Below are positions 1 to 11,937 of a stretch of DNA of 64,000 nucleotides, one piece after another. How positions within the stretch are numbered: position 1 is the stretch's first letter; each line of letters opens with the position of its first letter. The stretch covers positions 1 to 64,000 of the forward strand of contig JBAKBP010010432.1 of NCBI GenBank assembly GCA_037953745.1, written 5' to 3'. A program made the position numbers and the translations under genes. The DNA is from Lithodes maja. Lineage: Eukaryota; Arthropoda; Malacostraca; Decapoda; Lithodidae. The notes beneath the pieces are model-generated. The model was not told where the DNA came from, searched no databases, and worked only from the letters and a program-made list of their open reading frames with translations.

Positions 1-1834
1 GTTAGCCTACCTAACAAGGGGAAATATAGTAATTGTTATTATTTGTCAGTTGGTGAGTCAGTCAAACTTCAAATATTATAGTTAGTGTTTCAGCATAATG
101 GTGAGTGTATAGGTCATAGTAGTAACGAAAGTATGTAATGCTTATATGGTGTATATAATACGGTATCAATGACACGCCAGGTAAAGTGTTTTCCAAGTGT
201 ACCGTAGGTGTTATCAGTGTTGACATTGCCACAGGTATATAATCGCTTTTCATTATATACGTCCATCAAAATGTAAACAATATATTATTATAAGTTAATA
301 AAAAATTATTCAATGTACTGTATCTATAAATAATCGATTGTTATTAATTTCACTCCAAAGCAGAAACCAGGAAACAAAGGATGACCAATATATATTTACA
401 TGGCAATACGACTGTTCAAGAAAAGCAACCAGTTATATATAGTGTCTCAATACAATCCTCAAAGTTTCGGTAGAGAGGCGCAAAAGACATGTTATAAAAT
501 AATATCCGCACATTAAAAACTAAGTTACATTTATTGGTCAAACCTCTTGGTAGATATGCTCAACAACACTAACGCAAGGGTGGTGTAAGCTTAATTAATA
601 TCAAATGAAAACACGATTATGCAGAACCTTTCCGGTATATCAGGTATTTTTTTTTACGTTTTGATGGCATCAGTAGAAGTGTAAGCGATAAATGAGATAG
701 CGTTAGGGGTATTCCTTGCTACGGGTTCTAAGCTGTATACAGTTGGTTAATGCCTCAGAGATATGAGGATACGCTTCTTCACTTATTATGGCATATAGTA
801 GATGAGTTCATTAATTTTTGGCGGGACGTCTTGTAGTTGGAGGAGTAACTGAGATAGCCATTACCGATTTTATAGATAAATAGCATTCCAAAACTGAGGA
901 ACATCCTATAATGATCATGAAGTTAAAGTGAAAAAGCTTATACGTATTAAGAAAGGGTTGGGCATACATTACAATGAAAATACTGAATAGGATTGTAATA
1001 ATAAAGGTGAGCAAAGATGCATAGTATATACAACTAGCAAAACGAAAATAATGCATTGTGTTGCATTATGATATATAAATGTGTTTAAGATAATTAGAGA
1101 AATTCATAATACAGGTATCATGACCTAGGCAAAAGTAGACTTCGAATGTTTGAGATATAGCTACTAACAATCTAGAGAAAGATGAACCAGGAGAGATACA
1201 TAAAGCTTGATAAATTAACTTTAGCAGATTACAGAAAACAGGAAGAGATTAAAGGTGCAAAAGATAAACGGGAGCAACGAATTATCAGTCCTCTTTAATC
1301 ATTTAATCCCGTTCTCAAAAAACAGGGTGAATTTTCATGTATGTGAATATATGATCTGTTATTTCGTATAATATTTAACAGTAAATTGTGAATAACATAA
1401 AGCTTAACAACAAGGTCAGTATCTGAAAAAAATTATAGCAAAGGAGGAGTTGCAGCATTTCCGTGTTTGTTGTTGTCAGAATTGTTGTACGAAAAAACAC
1501 ACTTGGTATGGAATATATACACATATATTTCATTTATGGGGATTTCAAACTATTGCACGTATCATAACATTTCTTAATTCAATATTTCCTTAGGTTACCA
1601 ATAATACAATCCTGACAAATATTGCCAATCAATACCGGTAATATAAGGTCCATTGATTTCTTAATATATTTAGTTACAAACCGACTTTACAATAACATTA
1701 TTGGTAACTCTAGATTTTATACATCCTTATTTACCAATACAGAGGGTAATCTTAATCTTACTAAATAATTGACTCGCACAAAACCTGTAGAGCGAGACTG
1801 AAATATAAGCATGGTCATATTATAGTTAGTAGAT
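1..1834. other. AT-rich sequence without recognisable genes
   Basis: No coding region, RNA gene or repeat family was recognised. The open frames here are short, have no family motifs and look like chance frames in AT-rich DNA. The right border is set where the 3' end of the minus-strand LINE begins. It may be intron or intergenic host DNA. Confidence 0.5.
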
Positions 1835-4800
1835 AATTTTTTTATGCGAGTTAGTGAGACAAAAGGCAGAACTGTCTGTGACGAGTTCCTTCCCCATAGT
1901 TGAAAGAGTGACAGGGCCAAAATCAAGGAATGTTCGAGCCAAAATGCCTTGATACACAGAATTTAAAGTAATTAATGTCATAGGATGAGGGGAAAATGGA
2001 TTCAGGGTAGAGTGTTCCAGAGCTCAGCTGTTGAATAGGGGAAAGATTGGGAATATCGTTTCACTCTTGGGTTGGAGAGTTGCAAAGAATAGGGGTGGGT
2101 TTGTATTGGAAGATAGGTTCTACGTACTCTTCGTAAAGGAGGTGGTATACATTAAAATGTAAAACTTGCAAACTAAACGAACCAAAATTGGGACAAGGAC
2201 AATATAAAGTCAAATTAAATTATCAAAATCGCTATGTGGAAACAATGCTTACTAATTTCTCTTTTTCTAATTTCTAATTTCTAATTTAATAATTAATAAT
2301 TAATAATAATAATAAAGAGAATAATATTGAGAGAGGGTGAGGAACACTGATTATTGTAATATCAGTAGAATAGCGAGAGAGATGCAACTTTGCGGCGAAG
2401 AGAGAGAAATCGCAGAGAGTCAGGGAGTGGACATCAGTTAATGAGACGAAAGGTTTTCTTTTCTACCTTGTCAAGAAATGCTGTGTGAGAGGATCTTCCC
2501 CACACATGTGAACAATACTCAATACATGGACGCACTGTGCCTCTGTACAGAGCAAGAAGCTGTGCCGGGGTAAAGAACCCCCGGAGACGATTGAGCATAC
2601 CCAGCTTCTGGAAAGCTGTTTTAGCAAGGGTGGTAATATGATCTTTCCAAATGAGATCAGGAGAAAAGGAGATACTGAGAGAAGATGAAGGGTTGATTTG
2701 TGTATTGTTGAAGTATAAAGGAAAGTCCTGTGGGAGTTCTTGATGGGTAGATAAATGGAAAAATGGGTTTTGGAAGCACCAAAAGCAACAATATATTTTC
2801 TGCCCCAAATTGGAATTGTTGATAGGTCAGAAGATATGGCATCGTCACGTGACTTTTTGAGAGATTGCTTAGGAGGGGGTTTTGAAAAACTAATTGAATA
2901 GTGTAAGGTAGAGTCATCAGCATATGAATGAATATCTGATAGTTGATAGGTTGAGGAAGTGAAAGATGGCCGTCCACAACTGCAGCCATGGAACGGCCAG
3001 GAAGGGAAATAGAGATAAAGGCACAATATGAGGGACAAAAACTAAAGGTGGGTAGTTTAGAAGTTAGAGATTTGTGCCAGACTCTATTAAAGGACTTATA
3101 GATATGTCTTAGAACAATAGAAAAGCTTTCACCGAAATCATGAAAGGAGGATGACCAAAAGTTAGTAAGATATGAATAAGATATGAGAGAATATCGCCAG
3201 TAGAGCGACCCCTAAGGAAGCCATACTGGCGATCTGAAAGTAGATTATATGGGCAGAGAGATACTTAAGAAATTTTGAAGTAAGAATAGTTAACAAAAAC
3301 TTTGAAGATGCAAGAAATGAGAGCAATTGGACGATAGTTGGAGGGTTGAGAGCGATCATCCCTTCTTTGGGATAGGTTGAATGAGAGCAAACTTCCAGCA
3401 AGAAGGAAAGACATTAGAGGAGAGACAGAGAAGAAAAAGTTTGCCTAGGCAGGGAGTCAGCACGGAAGCAAAGTTTTTTTTTTTAGTACAACAGGTGGAA
3501 CACCATCACGCCTTCTTTTATTAAGCCCAGAGAGGGTAGAGAGCACATATTTAAAAGAGATTAGGATATTAGGTATAAGTAGGAGAGAGGGGGTTGGAGG
3601 GGAGGAATAACACCGGAATCATCTAAGGTGGGGTTTTTAGTGAAAGTTTGGGTGAAGAGTTTAGCTTTGTCAGAGGAAGAAGTGACGGTAGTGCTGTCAG
3701 AGTGGAAAAGAGGAGGGAAAGACGAAGAAGACCAATTGCTGGAGAGTTTTTGGCTAGATACCAGAAAGCTTGGGAAGAGCTTAGAGTTGGATAGTTAAAA
3801 GAGAGGTAACCTGACCAAGATTCGAACCCACTCACTGCAGGTATATTTGGAAGAGGTGGGCACCATAACCACTCGGCCATGAGCATATGGATGATTGCTT
3901 ATGGTGCTCAGCCCTTCCAAATATACCTGCAGTGAGTGAGGTGGAATCCTGGTCAAGATACCTCTCTCCCAGCCTGTCCGACATTATCATTAGATATTGG
4001 ATAGTTCAGTGCATTTAATATAGAATCGATGAAAGAGTGTTTGGTGAGTCAAAGAACAGATTTGGCTTGATTCTGGGCAGAAACATAGGAAGAATAAGAT
4101 TCTTGAGTTTGGTGTTAGTACCGTTTGAATGCTTCATCCTTATTGCGGACAGAAGTTGAACAAGCGTGAGTAAACCATTTTTTTTTTACATTAGTCTGAG
4201 GGAAAGAAAATGGAATGTATGCCTCCATGCCTGAGAGGATTACCTCGGTAATGAGTTCAGCACTCTTAGAGGGTCCCTGGCAACGGAAGCAAAAGTCATT
4301 CTATGAGAAATCAAAGAAGTACTGTACTACCAGAGAGCCTCCCAGTCGGCAGTGCCAAAGTGCTACAAGTGCCGCCGACTGGCTAGTTCGGCTCAATCAG
4401 ATGGCCGTACTGGAGAGATAGGACAGGTAAGAGAGATAGGTAAGAGGAGCCCAAATGAGGGAAAAGATCGACAGTATAAAAAGAAGGGTTAGAAGTTAGA
4501 AACAAGTCAAGAATGTTAGGCTGATCTCCGAAGCAATCTGGGATACGGGTGGGTTGCTGAACCAACTGCTGTAGGTCATTTATGATAGAAAATATATAGA
4601 TTGTTCACCAGGTTAGTCAGTGGAATGAGAGGAGAGCAATTGGTGGTGGTGAGGCTTAAAATCTCCTAAGATGGTGATCTCTGAGAAAGGAGAGATGGCT
4701 AGGATGTGTTCCAGTTAAGAGTTTAGATACTCAAAGAATTTGGGAAAGTCAGTAGAGTTAAGGGAAAGATAGACAAAGCAGAAGTATTTAGTATGAGAAT

Positions 4801-4950
4801 GACAGGATAATTTGAGCCATAAAGTGGAGAATTCAGAGTCTAAATTGGGAACATGGGAGCCTGTGAGTTTGCTGCATCCACTTTGGCTTTGAAAGTAGGA
4901 GGATACAGAGAAGGGGCTGCTGTCAGTTGCATACAATTATGTCTAAACAA
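1835..4950 (-). pseudogene. Decayed Jockey-type non-LTR retrotransposon
   Basis: A LINE read on the minus strand and broken into several frames. From 5' (high coordinates) to 3': endonuclease pieces at about 4715-4936 (CSKLTGSHVPN) and 4383-4565 (PTRIPDCFGDQPNILDLFLT), then a reverse transcriptase with its YADD box at 2913-2924, then the C-terminal RT region at 2434-2700 (RPCIEYCSHVWGRSSH). The last part of the ORF and the 3' UTR run to about 1835. An AT-rich block at roughly 2150-2335 separates the RT end from this tail. The same 3' part occurs on the plus strand at 25337-25805, which confirms family membership and the 3' boundary. Stops and frameshifts are frequent and the 5' end is truncated inside the endonuclease, so it cannot encode a working protein. 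The Jockey-clade assignment rests on motif resemblance only. Confidence 0.8.
3801..3967. repeat. Inverted pair of tRNA-like SINE copies (hairpin)
   Basis: Arm 3801-3870 is near-complementary to arm 3899-3967, with a loop of about 28 bases. The left arm read on the minus strand (about 3885 to 3812) looks like a class II tRNA (Leu/Ser type): an A-box TGGCCGAGTGGT and a B-box GGGTTCGAATC. The right arm carries the same central sequence (TTCCAAATATACCTGCAGTG) and the same end (TACCTCTCT) on the plus strand, with a degraded B-box. It sits inside the Jockey remnant. Any transcript through it would form a long stem. It is not a functional tRNA, because no acceptor stem pairs cleanly. Confidence 0.7.
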
Positions 4951-5149
4951 ATATGGTAGTATTTATTTTACAAAATCAAGGAACTGCACTGCAAATATAT
5001 ATAGTGTAGTGTGTAAATATTATCACAGTCGACCCAGTTTGCTATAACAGTAAAACTGCAGACTAAAACATAATGAATATAGCAAAGATAAATAGGTAGA
5101 TAAAGCTTGCTTCATTTACTGTAATACTGTAATACTGTCTATATATACT

Positions 5150-5150
<1 letters not shown>

Positions 5151-5222
<72 letters not shown>
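5151..5222. repeat. (TA)n microsatellite
   Basis: A nearly uninterrupted TA dinucleotide run of about 70 bp. Confidence 0.95.
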
Positions 5223-5281
5223 ATGTTTCAAAGTAAATTAGATATACAACCGACAAACGGTGTGTGGTTATGTACCAATAG

Positions 5282-5303
5282 CGAGAGAGAGAGAGAGAGA
5301 GAG
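5282..5303. repeat. (GA)n microsatellite
   Basis: Eleven GA units in a row. Confidence 0.9.
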
Positions 5304-6555
5304 CTATCGAGAGCAAGTTACCTATAGCGGGTTTATCATGCTACACACACCTATACCTAATCTTATCAAGGCTTATGTTAATTATATGAGGCTCTGCGAA
5401 GATGTTTTTCATAGTTGAATATTTAATGCATAAGAATTAGTTATATTACCATCACAATCGAAGGTGGGTAAGTGAGATGTTAGACAATGTATTTATTATG
5501 ACATTACCAAAGTTTAAATTTATTGTTCTTCATAAAATAATTCACGCTCCAGCCACAGGTTTCTTTGTAATCCACCACCACCTACCCCTATCCTGCACTA
5601 CTGCTAGGTGCCCTCTATAATTTGTCACTCCGCACTTTGTATCTGGATCTCTTTATGCATTTTCTGTCTCGTGCTTGTCTTTTAAATTTCTGTAATGTTT
5701 TTTCCCATAGCTTTGTATCTTTCCTGAATTTGCCTAGCTTACCTCTGCCGTTTTAATCATGAGTTTTAGTGCCGCAGTTTTCATAGGCTTGGTTCTAGTC
5801 TTTATAATAATAATACTTTCTCCCCTCCCCCATCTATGATTCTCAAGGTAGAAACACACAGTTTCTTATTGGAGGGTGTCTGTTTCAATTTCCTACAACT
5901 TTAGCAGTATTATAGGTTTCATTAATACCAGCAATCCAATATTTTGCAATCATAATACCACATAATGATCAAAACACAAAATTAATAATTCTTTCACAGT
6001 AAAGTATTTGGTCACCCACATCCCTCCACCCCAACCTGCTCCCACCTGCCGCTGGTTACCCCTCCCACTCCTGTACCCGCCTTCCCCCTCCCTCGCCTCC
6101 CTCCCTCCCTCCCTCCACCCCATACCTTTACCTCCTACCCCCACACCATCACTGTTACCAGATAATTTATGGGCACTAATTGTGCTGCCCTCTATTGAGG
6201 TCTTTGACAGACCAAGGCTTTATCTGTTTCATCTGTCCACAACTGTACATTATTAGTTGGGTCTGTTTGGCCTGGCTGCCCAGGGAGCTAGTTAAGACAA
6301 GGTTGGGTTAACTAGTGAGTAAGAAAATGCTCATCTGCCTCTGAACACTATTGAAATGAAGAAGTCTTCATCCGCAGCCAGTGCCGATGAATCCTTCCCT
6401 AGCAGCTCGTGTAAAGCAGGGACACTACCTCTTGAGATTGTTAAGTAACAACCTGCTACCCAATTTATTTGATTATCATTAACTTGTAGTTGTTAATTAG
6501 TTAACAGTTTCCAAAAGTTTATACAGTACAGTACAGTACTTGTCTTTGTTTCCAG

Positions 6556-6817
6556 GCTACATGTGTTTGGTCGAGACAGCACCATCCGGCCTGGGTGGCT
6601 TACCCTAGGCCCCGATCTGACCAGCAGCAACTTTGACCCTGATGTATATGCTGGCTACTTCACCTCTGGCCAGATCACCACAGGCTGCACAGAACGTATC
6701 GAGGCGCTCCGACCCAAGTCCCCACCGCCCAAAGTCAAGGGGGGTCCGGGGGGCCGGGGCAGGGGGGGCATGTCATCCCGGGCGGGGTTCACCAGGGGAC
6801 GGGGGAGAGCCAGATAA
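6556..6817 (+). CDS. Candidate host terminal exon, RGG-rich end, unidentified
   Basis: A pyrimidine-rich tract ends in TTTCCAG at 6549-6555, a good 3' splice site. The frame then stays open from 6557 to a TAA at 6815-6817, starting LHVFGRDSTIRPGW and passing through NFDPDVYAGYFTSG. The last 30 or so residues are Gly/Arg-rich with RGG-like spacing (GGRGRGG, RGRGRAR). Base composition changes sharply from AT-rich flanks to GC-rich sequence, as expected for an exon in this genome. I do not recognise the protein. If real, this is the last coding exon of a gene on the plus strand. The other reading is a retrotransposed or chance open frame. Confidence 0.35.
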
Positions 6818-7024
6818 GGGTTTCAGGTATTGATGTTAGTACAATAATTGTCTACTGTAAGTTGTAGTTATGTTCCTAAGAAACAAGACTATAAGTGAAA
6901 CAACTTTAAACAAAGCAATTGTTTTTGTGAATGTTCCCAAGAATATGTATTATTTTAATCGTACTGTATTTACAGCTTAATAATGAAACTAACTGTAACA
7001 ACTATAAGAGGAATTTGGTGACCG

Positions 7025-7175
7025 GTCACTTCAACCAGTAGACATTTCAACCAGTAGCTCTCAACCAGTACCAAATCAACCAATACGGTTAGGTTAGGTT
7101 AGTACTATATTTTGGCACTGGTTTGGTTGGTCTGGGTTAATTTGGCACTGGTTGAGAGCTACTGGTTGAAGTGAC
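7025..7175. mobile_element. Fold-back MITE with TTAGG loop
   Basis: The arm starting at 7025 (GTCACTTCAACCAGTAG) is the inverse complement of the arm ending at 7175, and the match continues through the CTCTCAACCAGT segment. Within the arms the CAACCAGTA motif is repeated. The central part contains GGTTAGGTTAGGTTAG (7087-7102), three units of the arthropod telomere motif. No ORF. This is a small non-autonomous inverted-repeat element. Confidence 0.7.
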
Positions 7176-7590
7176 ATGGAACCGAGGAATTTGTTTACTG
7201 ATTAATGAACAATGTATTGTAATACTGAAACCACTTAAAATTAAGAAACATGTAAGTTATGAGTGCATGTAGTTTACCCGCTTCGGTACATGACGTCTCT
7301 TTCATTTATATTCTGGCTAATGTTTGACGACAATATGTAGTATTGGGAAATATTGCTGGTGAATGAAAGCAATTTTTTTATCCTTTTGGTTTTAAAAATG
7401 CCTTCCTAAGTTAAATAAAATTCCTTAGGGGTAGTTACAATAATCTAAATAATATGTGGCTAGAATGGATGAGCATTACTGGGTTAAGCTTTTAGGAGTA
7501 TGTAAGTGGCAGGAAGGATGATTAGAAATCCTTGAATGAGGTCATCAGGAAGGATCTCAAGGTAAGGGGAACTGATACAAAAGCTGTAGG

Positions 7591-9722
7591 GGTGTGTATT
7601 TACCTAATTGCCTAATTGTAGTTTACAGGAGTTGAGCTAAGCTCGTGTTGTCCCGTCTCTCAGTCTACTTTTTATCCAATTTTTTCTTGAAAATATGGAT
7701 GTTCCTTGCCCCTACCACCTCCTCCTCCAGCCCATTCCATTTGTCAATACATCTATAGGGGAAGCTAAACTTCCTGATATCGTTCTTGCAGGTAGGTCTT
7801 TTTACTTTGTAGCTGTGGCCTCTAGTTATTCCTGTATCCATAATTAATATATCCTCCCTATCCAGCCTCTCCAGCCCCCGGGCACATTTGTACATCATTA
7901 TCATGTCTCCCCTCTCTCTCCTCTCTTTTAGACTCGATAGATTTAATTTGTCTAGCCTCCCTTCATATGGCAGTTCTCTGAGACTTGGAACCAATCTAGT
8001 GACTGCTCTCTGGATTCTTTCTAACTTGTGAATATGCTTCTTTAGATGCGGGGACCACACCACTGCTGCATACTCCAATCTTGGTCTAATCATACTCTTC
8101 ATAATTTTCGCTACCATGGTCTCATCCAAGTAGTTCAGAGCAACTTTCATATTCCCGGCCATTGCATACATTCCGCTAAAGAGCTTGTTAATATGTTTCT
8201 CTGGCGACAAATTATCTTGTATAATCAACCCTAAATCTTTTTCTTTTTCGGCCTTGCTAATTATATTATCTCCCATCCTGTACTCCCAATTTGGTCTATT
8301 CACACTTCTTCCCATATTTAACACATGGCATTTACTTATATTAAATTTCATTTTCCACTTGGTGCTCCATTCGTATATTTTATCTAAATCCCCTTGCAGC
8401 TCCTCACAACTACTTTTATTTGTTATTTGTCTCATAATTTTTACGTCATCTGCAAACATTGACATGTAAGAGTTTATGCCTATCGGCAGGTCATTCACGT
8501 ACATAAGGAACATGAGAGGTGCCAACACAGATCCCTGCGGCACACCACTCTCAACTTTCCGCCACGATGAGTAAGTTCCTCTAATGTTGGTCCTCATTTC
8601 CCTATCTGTTAAATAACTCTCCATCCATTTCAGCAAACTCCCCCTGACACATCCTAGCGTCTCAAGCTTAGATAACAATCTCTTATGTGGTACCTTATCG
8701 AATGCTTTGGAAAGGTCTAAGTAGACGCAGTCCACCCATCCGCCTTTTTCTTGGAGTACATCTATCACCCTACTGTAATAACATAGCAAACTGGTAACAC
8801 AAGATGTCCCTTCTCTGAATCCAAATTGCTTTGGGGTTATTATCTTCTTTCTCTCCAACATTTTCATCCATCTCTTCCTAATTATCTTTTCACAAATCTT
8901 GCATACAATACTAGTAAGTGAAACTGGTCTATAGTTTAGAGGGTCCTCAGGGTTTCCATTCTTGTATATCGGAATGATATTAGCTCTTTTCCATTCAACA
9001 GGAACCTGTCCTTTATCTAAGGAAGCTTGAATTATGTCCCTCACTGGCTCTACTAATTGTTCTGCACACTCCTTTAAAACCCAGGCAGACACTTCATCTG
9101 GTCCCATAGCTTTCCTTACTTCAAGTCCTCTCATCGCAGATAACAGCTCATCTCTAGTTATTTCAATCTTACTAAGACCACTCTCCAGTACTCCCGCCTG
9201 TGGTTCGTCAAAACCTTCCTCTCTAGTAAAAACTGACCCCAATTTGTTATTCATTACCTCACACATGTCCGATACATTTTCATACGTCCTAGCATCAACT
9301 CTTAATTTAGTAATTTGTTTTTTTACCTTCAACTTACTGTTTATATATTTATAAAATAATCTAGGGTCACTTTCACATTTATTTACTATGTTCTTCTCAT
9401 AGTTAATTTTAACTTGCCTAATTATGTTAACATATCTATTCCTCTCCTGTTTATATTTATTCCGATTACTCTCAGTGTTCCTTCTTCTTAATCTAGCCCA
9501 AGCTGCATCACGCCTACCTAAAGCTCTTTTGCATTTCAAATTAAACCAATCTTTCTGCTTAGTAAAATTTCCAGTTTTATATCTTGGGACAAACATATTG
9601 GTTCCCACTCTATAAATTTCGAGGAATCTACTATATTTACCTTGTACGTCCCGTTCCTTCAAAATAAGATCCCAATCTACTCCCTCTAAATATCTTTTCA
9701 AGGATACATAAATGTGTAGCAT
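7591..9722 (-). mobile_element. 5'-truncated CR1-like LINE
   Basis: Covers the 685-codon reverse transcriptase frame plus a short 3' UTR. On the minus strand the 3' end reads through TGTAAACTACAATTAGG and then a short repeated ATTAGG-type tail at 7600-7615, resembling the short tandem tails of CR1-superfamily LINEs. There is no endonuclease upstream of 9722, so the copy is 5'-truncated, as is usual for target-primed reverse transcription. Confidence 0.8.
7665..9722 (-). CDS. LINE ORF2 reverse transcriptase (open, endonuclease missing)
   Basis: A 685-codon uninterrupted frame. The first 150 residues are the linker that normally follows the endonuclease (WFNLKCKRALGRRDAAW). The RT domain follows: YRPVSLTSIVCK at about 264-275, FGFREGTSC at 300-308, the first catalytic Asp in YLDLSKAFDKVPHK (334-347), SGVPQGSVLAP (392-402) and the FADD catalytic box (423-426). 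The C-terminal region has RPRLEYAAVVWSPH and a LERIQRAVTRLVPSL helix as in CR1/Jockey-type proteins. In the element it would copy RNA into DNA at a nicked target. The N-terminal AP-endonuclease is absent, so this copy cannot start its own insertion. The lack of any stop suggests a recent insertion. The initiator at the 5' edge is arbitrary, since the true start lay in lost sequence. Confidence 0.88.
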   Translation of the reverse strand: MLHIYVSLKRYLEGVDWDLILKERDVQGKYSRFLEIYRVGTNMFVPRYKTGNFTKQKDWFNLKCKRALGRRDAAWARLRRRNTESNRNKYKQERNRYVNIIRQVKINYEKNIVNKCESDPRLFYKYINSKLKVKKQITKLRVDARTYENVSDMCEVMNNKLGSVFTREEGFDEPQAGVLESGLSKIEITRDELLSAMRGLEVRKAMGPDEVSAWVLKECAEQLVEPVRDIIQASLDKGQVPVEWKRANIIPIYKNGNPEDPLNYRPVSLTSIVCKICEKIIRKRWMKMLERKKIITPKQFGFREGTSCVTSLLCYYSRVIDVLQEKGGWVDCVYLDLSKAFDKVPHKRLLSKLETLGCVRGSLLKWMESYLTDREMRTNIRGTYSSWRKVESGVPQGSVLAPLMFLMYVNDLPIGINSYMSMFADDVKIMRQITNKSSCEELQGDLDKIYEWSTKWKMKFNISKCHVLNMGRSVNRPNWEYRMGDNIISKAEKEKDLGLIIQDNLSPEKHINKLFSGMYAMAGNMKVALNYLDETMVAKIMKSMIRPRLEYAAVVWSPHLKKHIHKLERIQRAVTRLVPSLRELPYEGRLDKLNLSSLKERRERGDMIMMYKCARGLERLDREDILIMDTGITRGHSYKVKRPTCKNDIRKFSFPYRCIDKWNGLEEEVVGARNIHIFKKKLDKK

Positions 9723-9772
9723 GGAGAGTGGCCATCAGGTGACAAACTTAATAGGGCATATCCGTGTTAAGA

Positions 9773-10290
9773 CAGTGTCAAAGAAGTGCTTTTCCGTCAA
9801 TTTTTACGGGCAATTGTAGTCTGGCAGTTTCAATTTTTAAGTGTTATCAAAACTCAACCACCTAACATAACCTACATTAAGGCTGGTCCTATCCAGAGAG
9901 GGGTTTGGCATCCTCTACCCAACCTTTACCATTTCTGTCTGTCTCTTTTACGGTACTACTTTTCCTTCTTGGTGCTGGTGAGATCGCCCATTGGATATGG
10001 CATTGCAAGGGGGGCTGCAACCCACGGGTGCAAACCCATGGGCTGATGATCCCTTCTGCTCGCTGCCCTCTCAGAGACAGATCTCATCTCACCCTGGCCA
10101 CCTCGGGGGCCCGAGCATCTGGAGTGGCTTCGGTATACCAAACTCAGGACTGTTCGGCCAGACAGTTTGGGAACTATAACAACTTACATTAAGTCTAGTT
10201 ACTGATTCCAGTGCGAAAGAGCCTCAACATATTTAAAAAAACAAAAACTTGCTTATTGAAATTTGCCGGAAAAAGTGTTCGTGTGACACT
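9773..10290. mobile_element. Inverted-repeat MITE, copy A (split by a SINE)
   Basis: The left end (CAGTGTCA, then AAGTGCTTTTCCGTCAATTTT) is matched in reverse complement by the right end near 10265-10290. A second copy without the SINE is at about 30281-30480 and shares TTTTTACGGGCAATT, CTAGTTAC and CCAGTGCGAAA. Copy A is interrupted at 9882-10184. Confidence 0.65.
9882..10184 (+). mobile_element. SINE with AAC-type tail and 9-bp TSD
   Basis: TACATTAAG occurs at 9873-9881 and again at 10185-10193, flanking the insert. The 3' part (GGAGTGGCTTCGGT...CTGTTCGGCCAGACAG, ending AACTATAACAAC) is related to the 3' part of the SINEs at 23616-24038 and 26851-27267, while the 5' part differs. Several short frames in it are not genes. 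Confidence 0.7.
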
Positions 10291-10396
10291 GGCTTTAAAT
10301 GCGGTATAGCTTGATTTGAAGAAAATTTCATTACTGTACACTGATGGAAGGCTGTAATGAATTTGTATGATGACCTTTTATTTTGGTTAAGCTGAC

Positions 10397-10842
10397 TTAA
10401 CCCATGGAGCCCCGGCTAGTTTTGTATTGTTTGTTCACCAGAACCCGGCCGGTTTTCAAAAAATGGTTTTATTCCAGAAACAATAGCGAATGGGTTAGGA
10501 ATGAAGGAAAAACCACGAAAAAACGCTCAAAAAGCTTAAAGAATGGTCCTACAGAGCCCCCGAAAACGTATTTTACAAGAGTATAAAATTGAAGGCAATT
10601 ACCCCAAAAAAACAGGTTATTGCGCGCTCACGCGCACGCACGTGGACTTTGAGAGTTTTCAACCATAGGCACGGTTGCGTGGGATACGTACACAGTTCCC
10701 ATACAAATCTGAGCCCTCTCGAGTGGCTACACCTGAGGTTACGGTCGAAGCAATTAGGGTGACTCGTCAGACGCGTCGCTGGGGCTGTGCGTTACATACA
10801 TCGCCGACGCGCCAGACGCGTCGCTGGGGCTGGACGGGTTAA
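10397..10842. mobile_element. piggyBac-type MITE (TTAA ends)
   Basis: TTAA at both ends (10397-10400 and 10839-10842). The ends read inward as TTAACCCATGGAGCCCCGGC and TTAACCCGTCCAGCCCCAGC, an imperfect inverted repeat of the same type as the autonomous piggyBac at 42429. Near the right end CAGACGCGTCGCTGGGGCTG is directly repeated (about 10769 and 10813). No transposase. The 60-codon frame inside has no recognisable content. Confidence 0.75.
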
Positions 10843-11815
<973 letters not shown>

Positions 11816-11854
11816 GGCCCCACTGCCTTCACTACTCTCAAGAAAAAAGTTAGA

Positions 11855-11932
11855 AATAAGAATGCTGATAAAGATACAGTCCTCTACTTCCCATAGCCGG
11901 TTTCGGACTGTATCTTTATCATCATTCTTATT
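11855..11932. repeat. 27-bp inverted repeat, 24-bp loop
   Basis: AATAAGAATGCTGATAAAGATACAGTC-type arms: 11855-11881 and 11906-11932 are complementary at 26 of 27 positions. It lies exactly between the SINE-like repeat and the first recognisable Gypsy codons. Confidence 0.75.
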
Positions 11933-11937
11933 ATCAA

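Larger units (their letters stand above)
4951..6550. other. Non-coding stretch with simple repeats
   Basis: No gene was recognised. Besides the two microsatellites listed separately it has a C/T-rich block at about 6015-6150 that yields proline-rich frames on one strand and glycine-rich frames on the other. That is low complexity, not coding evidence. Confidence 0.5.

Noticed and set aside
5950..6256. Proline-rich frame on the plus strand and glycine-rich frame on the minus strand
   Set aside because: Low-complexity C/T-rich DNA with no splice or homology support.
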